A stretch of DNA of 7,982 nucleotides from contig JAHDIA010000240.1 of the NCBI GenBank assembly GCA_020631035.1, positions 1-7,982 on the forward strand. Direction: 5' to 3'. A model generated the notes under the pieces. The model did not search any database and had not been told where the DNA came from. It saw nothing but the letters and a program-made list of their open reading frames with translations. Position numbers and translations under genes: made by a program. Each line of letters starts with the position of its first letter. The first letter of the stretch is position 1. Below, piece after piece: positions 1 through 4,693 of this stretch. The stretch is from Chitinophagales bacterium (GTDB lineage Bacteria > Bacteroidota > Bacteroidia > Chitinophagales > UBA2359).

Positions 1-257
1 AGCGTCGTAAGCTTTTTATTTTTAATTTTTAAATAGAAGCGCAGGATGAGCGGGTAGATGAACGCTTGTATCCCGATAAAATATGCGTTGGCTAACCAGA
101 GTGAACGTAGCCTCAATGTCAATGGCGTTGCACCATAAAAAATATATTAAAAAGCTATCACCTCTTACACAATTAACACATCTTACCAAAGAGTTTTTCA
201 AAGGTGTCACCTTTAATTTATAAAATTTCTCGCTTTCTTTTTATATTTGTCACTACT
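1..257. other. Intergenic region with no supported gene
   Basis: I see no convincing coding region, tRNA or rRNA here. Short open stretches at the left edge close early (stops by about positions 32-36), so they could at most be the last few codons of a plus-strand gene lying outside the window. A 62-codon minus-strand frame over 22-210 starts at GTG, has an irregular composition and matches nothing I know. The region is AT-rich. Its only clear structure is a perfect palindrome at 200-214. A TATATTTG sequence at 242-249 fits the Bacteroidota -7 consensus (TAnnTTTG), but it has no matching -33 TTG and would leave almost no leader before the start at 258. Confidence 0.6.
200..214. promoter_or_regulatory. 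Perfect palindrome, possible operator
   Basis: AAAGGTG and CACCTTT form two 7-base arms around a single T, 43 bases before the chosen start at 258. Size and symmetry suit a binding site for a dimeric regulator. With a 1-base centre it cannot form a normal RNA hairpin, so a terminator is unlikely. No regulator gene is visible next to it, so the role is inferred from symmetry and position only. Confidence 0.3.
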
Positions 258-794
258 ATGAAAACATATTTTGTTTACCTCCTAATTGTTCTTGAAATGC
301 TCTTCCTTGCTTGTACACCAAGTCCTGTCAAGCAAATGCTCAAAACCAATAAAGAGGTTTTGGAAGATGGGATGTATTGGGTTCTCAAGGAAAGCAATGA
401 TCGCAATGCGCTTTTTCCGACCAAAGAAAACGAACGCATCATTCAGTTCAATAAAGAGTTTTTGGACAAAACAGATCAAGAAATACCCTACTTACTCATC
501 AGTACCAAAAGCTTTGCTCCTTTGCAGTTGAGTGAAGCACCCAAAACGGAAACGCAAAAAGACCAACGCAAACGCTTGTTTTTGACCTTAACCGATGAAG
601 CCAAAGAAGATTTAAAAAACTTTACAGAGGAACACCTAAACCAAACCACCTCTATTGTGGTAGGAGGTCAAGCCCTGACCACACACAAAATCAAATCGGT
701 CATTGATGGTGGCAAGCTACAAATTACCCGCTGCACCGACAATGCTTGCGAAATGCTCGATATAGAATTACGAGACAATGTTGTAAAAGAATGA
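258..794 (+). CDS. Probable lipoprotein with SecDF P1-head-like domain
   Basis: This encodes a 178-residue protein. I chose the ATG at 258 because it gives a clean export signal: a hydrophobic run at residues 4-18 ending in FLAC, with Cys19 as the likely lipid-bearing residue. The lipobox is imperfect, with Phe at -3. The GTG at 204 would add 18 residues before the signal and falls inside a palindrome. Residues 106-158 follow the pattern of the SecD/SecF periplasmic P1 head: a 'LFLTLTDEAKEDL' strand-helix, 'NFTEEHLNQTTSIVVGG', then 'IKSVIDGGKLQIT'. None of the SecD membrane helices are present, so it is not a translocase subunit itself. Cys159 and Cys164 could form a disulfide. The protein would sit in the envelope facing the periplasm or surface. 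Its role is unknown. The next gene starts 37 bases later on the same strand, so the two may be co-transcribed. The domain match is from recognised pattern, not from a search. Confidence 0.75.
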   Translation: MKTYFVYLLIVLEMLFLACTPSPVKQMLKTNKEVLEDGMYWVLKESNDRNALFPTKENERIIQFNKEFLDKTDQEIPYLLISTKSFAPLQLSEAPKTETQKDQRKRLFLTLTDEAKEDLKNFTEEHLNQTTSIVVGGQALTTHKIKSVIDGGKLQITRCTDNACEMLDIELRDNVVKE

Positions 795-831
795 TTTTAT
801 ACCAAAGGCGTCTTAAAATTAACTTTAAAAT

Positions 832-1320
832 ATGCGAAAACTATTCTTTTTAATCCTATTGCCCATATTGACTTATGCCCAAGACAATCCGCTCACAGCA
901 TTCGACAATTTAGTTGACAAGACCTGGGAAGCAGAAGGAAAATGGGGAAACGATAGCCCTTTTAAACAAGAAGCTCATTTTGAATATTCTTTGGACAGTG
1001 CCATTGTTACGGTACAATCCTGGGGCTTTGTAGATACTGCCCAAACACAATTTGGATTGCGCAACCACGGCATTCGACGCTATGACAAAGAAAGTGAGAC
1101 CATTCAGTTTTGGGAGTTTGATGTATTTGGCGGATTGACGCAAGGGACTGTTTTAATTGAAGACAAAAACCTTTTGTACCAATACCAATATGGCGACACC
1201 TTTGTCACCGATGCTTGGGAATATGTCAACGATTCTACTTACAATTTTAAGGTGGGCATCTATGAAGATGGAGAATGGAAACAGCAGTTTTTGAGTACAC
1301 AGTTTTTGCGAAAAGAGTAA
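832..1320 (+). CDS. Small secreted protein of unknown function
   Basis: This encodes a 162-residue protein I cannot assign to a characterised family. Residues 1-17 form a standard signal peptide (MRKLFF, a hydrophobic core, then a TYAQ cleavage region), typical of Bacteroidota. It has no lipobox cysteine, and indeed no cysteine anywhere, so it is probably soluble in the periplasm or exported. The mature part is rich in Trp, Tyr and Phe and alternates polar and hydrophobic residues, which suggests mostly beta strands. Segments such as 'DKTWEAEGKW', 'IRRYDKESETIQFWEFDVFG' and 'DAWEYVNDSTYNF' recall lipocalin-like or DUF1579-like barrels, a weak resemblance only. The leader (ttaaaattaactttaaaat before ATG) is A/T-rich with no Shine-Dalgarno, as usual in this phylum. 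It follows the lipoprotein gene by 37 bases and is closed by the hairpin at 1343-1381. Confidence 0.8.
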   Translation: MRKLFFLILLPILTYAQDNPLTAFDNLVDKTWEAEGKWGNDSPFKQEAHFEYSLDSAIVTVQSWGFVDTAQTQFGLRNHGIRRYDKESETIQFWEFDVFGGLTQGTVLIEDKNLLYQYQYGDTFVTDAWEYVNDSTYNFKVGIYEDGEWKQQFLSTQFLRKE

Positions 1321-1330
1321 ACACAAATTT

Positions 1331-1404
1331 AAATAAAAAAAACTGCCACTTTTATATGCATTTATCATATAAGCGTGGCAGATTTATTTTTCTATATTTT
1401 TTTT
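1331..1404. terminator. Bidirectional terminator between convergent genes
   Basis: Arms at 1343-1358 and 1366-1381 pair over 16 positions around a 7-base loop (CATTTAT). Seven pairs (CTGCCAC/GTGGCAG) form the base and seven (TTATATG/CATATAA) the top, separated by one mismatch and one G-T wobble. On the plus strand it is followed by a T-rich tract (1383-1405). On the minus strand the A-run at 1334-1342 reads as a U-run after the stem. It lies 22 bases past the plus-strand stop and 22 bases past the minus-strand stop, as expected for one hairpin serving both transcripts. Confidence 0.85.
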
Positions 1405-2165
1405 TACTGAACGAGGAAATATGGATTGAGCAAGTTTTCTTTGTTGTAAGAAAGCGGCTCACCAGATTCAGGTATGGTCACACTCGCCCCTGCTTCTTCG
1501 GCAATGATTTGACCTGCGCCTGTATCCCACTCCATCGTTGGAGCAAAACGAGGATAAAAGTGCGCCTTGCCTTCTGCAACCAAACAGAATTTAAGCGAAC
1601 TACCTGCTGAGATGTACTCAACTTCGTAATCCTTGCGTTTCTCGTCTACAAATGCTTGCGTATCTTCGTTGAGGTGCGAACGACTGGCAGCAATGGCAAT
1701 CTTTTTACCCAATGGAGCTTTTTCCAATTTACTGGTTTCGTCTCCTTGAATTCTAAAACTTCCTTCCCCTTTTTTGGCATAAAACACCTTGTCTTGTACG
1801 GGAACATAAATAACGCCCATAACTGGCTTGCCTTGGTGTATCAATGCAATATTAACCGTAAACTCACCATTGCGTTTGATAAATTCCTTGGTACCATCAA
1901 GTGGATCTACCAACCAAAAATATTCCCAATCTTTGCGTACCTCATATTCTTCCTGTTTGGTCTCCTCAGACAAAATAGGAATGTCAGGATATTGTTCCTG
2001 TAGATGTTGAACGATGACCTCGTTTGATTTTTTATCTGCCTCTGTCAAAGGACTTTTGTCCTCTTTCATATCTACCTCAAAATCTCTCTCATATATTTCC
2101 AATATGGCTGCACCAGCCTTTTTGGCAATATCTACTATCTTCTCTGTATTGATTTGGTTGAGCAT
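1404..2165 (-). CDS. cysQ: CysQ portion: 3'(2'),5'-bisphosphate nucleotidase (possible internal start)
   Basis: From the internal ATG at 2163-2165 this part gives 253 residues, the usual CysQ length. The family dephosphorylates 3'-phosphoadenosine-5'-phosphate (PAP) to AMP, clearing the by-product of PAPS-dependent sulfation and sulfate reduction; it needs Mg2+ and is inhibited by lithium. In this numbering the metal-binding and catalytic motifs are all present: SPLTEAD (38-44), LSEE (65-68), DPLDGT (87-92) and EWDTGAG (212-218). The ATG is preceded by an A-rich stretch (caaaaaagaatacaaat), typical of Bacteroidota translation starts, so independent initiation is plausible even if the frame upstream is open. 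No cysD, cysN or cysC is in the window. A broader inositol-phosphatase activity cannot be excluded, but the motif set and length favour CysQ. Confidence 0.8.
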   Translation of the reverse strand: MLNQINTEKIVDIAKKAGAAILEIYERDFEVDMKEDKSPLTEADKKSNEVIVQHLQEQYPDIPILSEETKQEEYEVRKDWEYFWLVDPLDGTKEFIKRNGEFTVNIALIHQGKPVMGVIYVPVQDKVFYAKKGEGSFRIQGDETSKLEKAPLGKKIAIAASRSHLNEDTQAFVDEKRKDYEVEYISAGSSLKFCLVAEGKAHFYPRFAPTMEWDTGAGQIIAEEAGASVTIPESGEPLSYNKENLLNPYFLVQ

Positions 2166-3059
2166 ATTTGTATTCTTTTTTGATCGATTATTTTGTTTTA
2201 AATATGTTATACATTTTTTGGCACTTGTTTCCCATTGGGGACATTCAACACCAAATAGTTTTTGTATTTTTTGATTGGACAACAAACTAAAAGAAGGTCT
2301 TTTCGCAGGAGTAGGATACGCCGAACTTGGTATGGGATGTACTGCACAATTGCTAGCACTTTCTTGCATAATCAAGCGGGCAAAATCATACCAAGAACAA
2401 ATACCTGAATTGGAAAAATGTACCAATACATTCTCTTGAATTTTGTCTTTTTGCTCAATGATTTTAAAAATGGCTTTGACCAAATCTTCCGTAAAAGTTG
2501 GACAACCAATTTGATCATTGACAACATTGAGCGAATCCCGTTCCTGCCCCAAGCGCATCATTGTTTTTAGAAAATTGTGTCCAAACCGCCCATACAACCA
2601 CGAGGTTCGGATGATGACACTCTTTGTTAGGATACTTCTTATTTTTTCCTCTCCCGCCAATTTACTCTTGCCATAGACACCAATGGGATCGGTTGCCCAG
2701 TTTTCAGGATAGGCTTCTTCGGCTTCTCCATTGAATACATAATCGGTTGATATGTGTACCAAGAGCGCATTGTGCTTGACACATTGTTCTGCCAAATTTT
2801 CAACTCCTTTTTCATTGACCAAATGGGCTTTGTCTATTTCTGTTTCTGCTTGGTCCACTTTGGTATAAGCAGCACAATTGACTACGACATCAGGAGATTG
2901 TTTGGCGAAGTATTCAGACAGTTTTGCTGACTCGGTAATGTCTAAATCTTTAGATGTAGCCAAACTCACCTCATATGGCATTGCATCAGACAATTGTTCT
3001 AAATAAAACTCAAACGCCTTACCCAACTGTCCATTGGCTCCAGTAATTAGTATTCTCAT
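1404..3059 (-). CDS. rfbD: RmlD-CysQ in-frame fusion: dTDP-4-dehydrorhamnose reductase plus 3'(2'),5'-bisphosphate nucleotidase
   Basis: One 551-residue frame carries two complete enzymes. Residues 1-290 are RmlD, which reduces dTDP-4-keto-L-rhamnose to dTDP-L-rhamnose with NAD(P)H. Visible marks are the Rossmann GANGQLG loop (7-13), STDYVF (104-109), the catalytic Tyr129-xxx-Lys133, RTSWLYG (151-157), NDQIGCPT (181-188) and a typical end around 'WETSAKKCI'. Residues 299-551 are a full-length CysQ of the inositol-monophosphatase fold. The ORF starts with an ATGA overlap on the rfbC stop, so the two are probably translationally coupled. The joint (residues 289-298, QNNRSKKNTN) is A/T-rich, looks like an old intergenic spacer, and ends at a Met with a normal CysQ start. 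Separate proteins are the norm for both families. This may be a true fusion, a lost stop codon, or a one-base sequence error; both enzymatic halves look intact. Confidence 0.88.
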   Translation of the reverse strand: MRILITGANGQLGKAFEFYLEQLSDAMPYEVSLATSKDLDITESAKLSEYFAKQSPDVVVNCAAYTKVDQAETEIDKAHLVNEKGVENLAEQCVKHNALLVHISTDYVFNGEAEEAYPENWATDPIGVYGKSKLAGEEKIRSILTKSVIIRTSWLYGRFGHNFLKTMMRLGQERDSLNVVNDQIGCPTFTEDLVKAIFKIIEQKDKIQENVLVHFSNSGICSWYDFARLIMQESASNCAVHPIPSSAYPTPAKRPSFSLLSNQKIQKLFGVECPQWETSAKKCITYLKQNNRSKKNTNMLNQINTEKIVDIAKKAGAAILEIYERDFEVDMKEDKSPLTEADKKSNEVIVQHLQEQYPDIPILSEETKQEEYEVRKDWEYFWLVDPLDGTKEFIKRNGEFTVNIALIHQGKPVMGVIYVPVQDKVFYAKKGEGSFRIQGDETSKLEKAPLGKKIAIAASRSHLNEDTQAFVDEKRKDYEVEYISAGSSLKFCLVAEGKAHFYPRFAPTMEWDTGAGQIIAEEAGASVTIPESGEPLSYNKENLLNPYFLVQ

Positions 3060-3616
3060 AATGGATAAATGAAATGAAAATCTGCATCTTTTAACTCTGG
3101 TAAGTTAACATCTTTTTCAGAAACAATTTGTTTTTCTTTTGGAATCTGCCAATCAATGCCCAAGCTTTCATCATTTAAGTTGATGCCCCTTTCAGATGTT
3201 TTGTTGTAATAATTGTCACATTTGTAGGAAAAAATGGTATTGGGTTCCAAAACAGAAAAACCGTGTGCAAATCCTCTGGGCACAAACAATTGTTTTTTAT
3301 TTTTGGCAGACAATTCTACACTGTAGTGCTGCAAATAAGTTGGAGAACCTTTCCGCAAATCAACAGCCACATCCAATACCCGTCCTTGAATGACCCTAAC
3401 CAACTTTGCTTGAGAAAAGGCTCCAATTTGGTAGTGCAATCCCCTTACCACTCCATAGGATGACAAAGATTCATTGTCTTGAATAAAATTGGCTGGGATC
3501 TTCTTTTGAACAAATGTATTTAGATTGTAAGTCTCAAAAAAATACCCTCTGGCATCTTCAAACACTCTTGGTTGAATGACAAACAAATGAGGAATCCCTG
3601 TTTCAATAATTTCCAT
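3056..3616 (-). CDS. rfbC: dTDP-4-dehydrorhamnose 3,5-epimerase
   Basis: This 186-residue protein has the normal RmlC length and is the third step of dTDP-L-rhamnose synthesis: it epimerises C3 and C5 of dTDP-4-keto-6-deoxy-D-glucose in the cytoplasm. The cupin fold signatures appear in order: DARGYFFE (21-28), FIQDNES (44-50), VVRGLHYQ (56-63) with His61 as the expected catalytic base, Lys71, DVAVDLRKGSPT (82-93), FVPRGFAHGF (111-120), Tyr131 as the expected acid, and INLNDESLGIDW (145-156). All expected catalytic residues are present. It starts 9 bases after the wzz-type stop, and its TGA overlaps the rfbD ATG in an ATGA, so translation is probably coupled. RfbD downstream uses its product directly. 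The alternative, a different sugar epimerase of the RmlC family, is less likely with rfbB and rfbD alongside. Confidence 0.96.
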   Translation of the reverse strand: MEIIETGIPHLFVIQPRVFEDARGYFFETYNLNTFVQKKIPANFIQDNESLSSYGVVRGLHYQIGAFSQAKLVRVIQGRVLDVAVDLRKGSPTYLQHYSVELSAKNKKQLFVPRGFAHGFSVLEPNTIFSYKCDNYYNKTSERGINLNDESLGIDWQIPKEKQIVSEKDVNLPELKDADFHFIYPL

Positions 3617-3625
3617 GCTGCAAAA

Positions 3626-4687
3626 TTAATCATTCAGCGCATCTTTGATGACTTTATTTAAAATAATTAGTGTAGCAAGCAAAATGCTGACCAAAATTAA
3701 GGCAATGAGCAAGGGTTTGAGAAATGGTTTGGGATTTTCTTTCAAAGGATAGGCAGGCAAATCAATCATTTGAATGACAGGCGTCTGGGTTTCCAAGTTC
3801 ATTTGCGCCAATTCTTTGTTTTTTAGTGCTTCTACATAGGCTGCACTCGCAATTTCTGCTCTCCGTTCATACTCAATCTTAGACAAATAAGCCTGTGCTG
3901 ACAAAGAGGATGCCGCTAGTCTTTTTTGTTTGGAATCATACCAAGCCATCAAAGCAGATTCAGCAGATTCTAGCTCTTTTTTAATAGAATCTGTTCGCTC
4001 AGTAATAATTTGAAGAGCCGTCTCTTGCTTTTCAACGGTTTTGCTAACATAAAAATCTTTGAGTGTCTCAACCAAGTTTTGGGTAAATTCCTTGGCAAAC
4101 TGCTCAGAGGTTGAAGTGACATACACCCTTACAATCCCATTGTTTGAAGCATTCGCATTGAGACATTGCATTTTAATATCATTGTAAATACTTTCGGCAA
4201 GAATATTTTCTTTGTAGTCAAACTCTTCCAGTGGTTTAGCAGTAAACCGAAACCCCTTGACATCTTCTTTGCTTTCAATGTACTTGTCGTTTTTAAATAT
4301 ATTGAGAAAATGGTTGAAGATAAGGTCATTTTTACCATCAATGACCACATTGTTAAGCAAAGTATTGTAGATGATTCTCTTGGTGGTCAGCAATTCCACC
4401 AATTTTTCAGAGCTGACTTCTTTTTTTCCTCCTAAACCCAATTGTCCTGCCAGTTGCAACAGACCTCCACCACCACCTTCGTCACCTGCTGACATCAGTG
4501 AGGCATGTGCGGTATAAGTTGTACTTTTTTTGCCATGTTGCCAAAAAACAAAAGCACCAACCAAGGCCCAAGCAATGACGAACCAATAAGACTTTTTGAG
4601 CAATTCTTTCAAAAAGTCCCAAACACCCAAAATAGTCGCTTTGAGCTGATTGTTATCGGTATGTGTATTTCCTGATCGTTCCTGCAT
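3626..4687 (-). CDS. Wzz-type polysaccharide chain-length / co-polymerase protein
   Basis: This 353-residue inner-membrane protein has the polysaccharide co-polymerase layout: a short cytoplasmic N-terminus, a membrane helix at about 33-50, a large periplasmic part, and a second helix at about 325-344 followed by a short basic tail. The proline-rich run before the second helix (PAYPLKENPKPF, 311-322) is the usual Wzz/GNVR signature. Residues 215-300 are strongly helical and charged, likely the coiled coil. A glycine-rich patch (71-87, with GGGGG and LAGQLGLGG) follows the first strand, a feature I associate with Bacteroidota members. There is no Walker motif, so no built-in tyrosine kinase as in Wzc. 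Its job is probably to set chain length and to link the polymerase to the Wza-type exporter encoded immediately upstream, 6 bases away. The specific wzz/wzc-like name cannot be fixed from sequence. Confidence 0.9.
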   Translation of the reverse strand: MQERSGNTHTDNNQLKATILGVWDFLKELLKKSYWFVIAWALVGAFVFWQHGKKSTTYTAHASLMSAGDEGGGGGLLQLAGQLGLGGKKEVSSEKLVELLTTKRIIYNTLLNNVVIDGKNDLIFNHFLNIFKNDKYIESKEDVKGFRFTAKPLEEFDYKENILAESIYNDIKMQCLNANASNNGIVRVYVTSTSEQFAKEFTQNLVETLKDFYVSKTVEKQETALQIITERTDSIKKELESAESALMAWYDSKQKRLAASSLSAQAYLSKIEYERRAEIASAAYVEALKNKELAQMNLETQTPVIQMIDLPAYPLKENPKPFLKPLLIALILVSILLATLIILNKVIKDALND

Positions 4688-4693
4688 AAGCTA

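Noticed and set aside
22..210. 62-codon minus-strand reading frame left of the lipoprotein gene
   Set aside because: GTG start, no recognisable domain or signal, irregular composition, and it covers the palindrome; it reads like chance in AT-rich DNA.
242..249. TATATTTG as a Bacteroidota -7 promoter element
   Set aside because: It fits TAnnTTTG, but there is no TTG at the right distance upstream, and transcription would begin almost on the start codon.
204..257. GTG start at 204 for the lipoprotein
   Set aside because: It would place 18 residues before an otherwise normal lipoprotein signal and lies inside the palindrome; the ATG at 258 gives a proper signal with Cys19.
1275..1610. 111-codon plus-strand frame across the terminator and the cysQ end
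   Set aside because: It overlaps two well-supported genes and the hairpin; it is a shadow frame without recognisable features.
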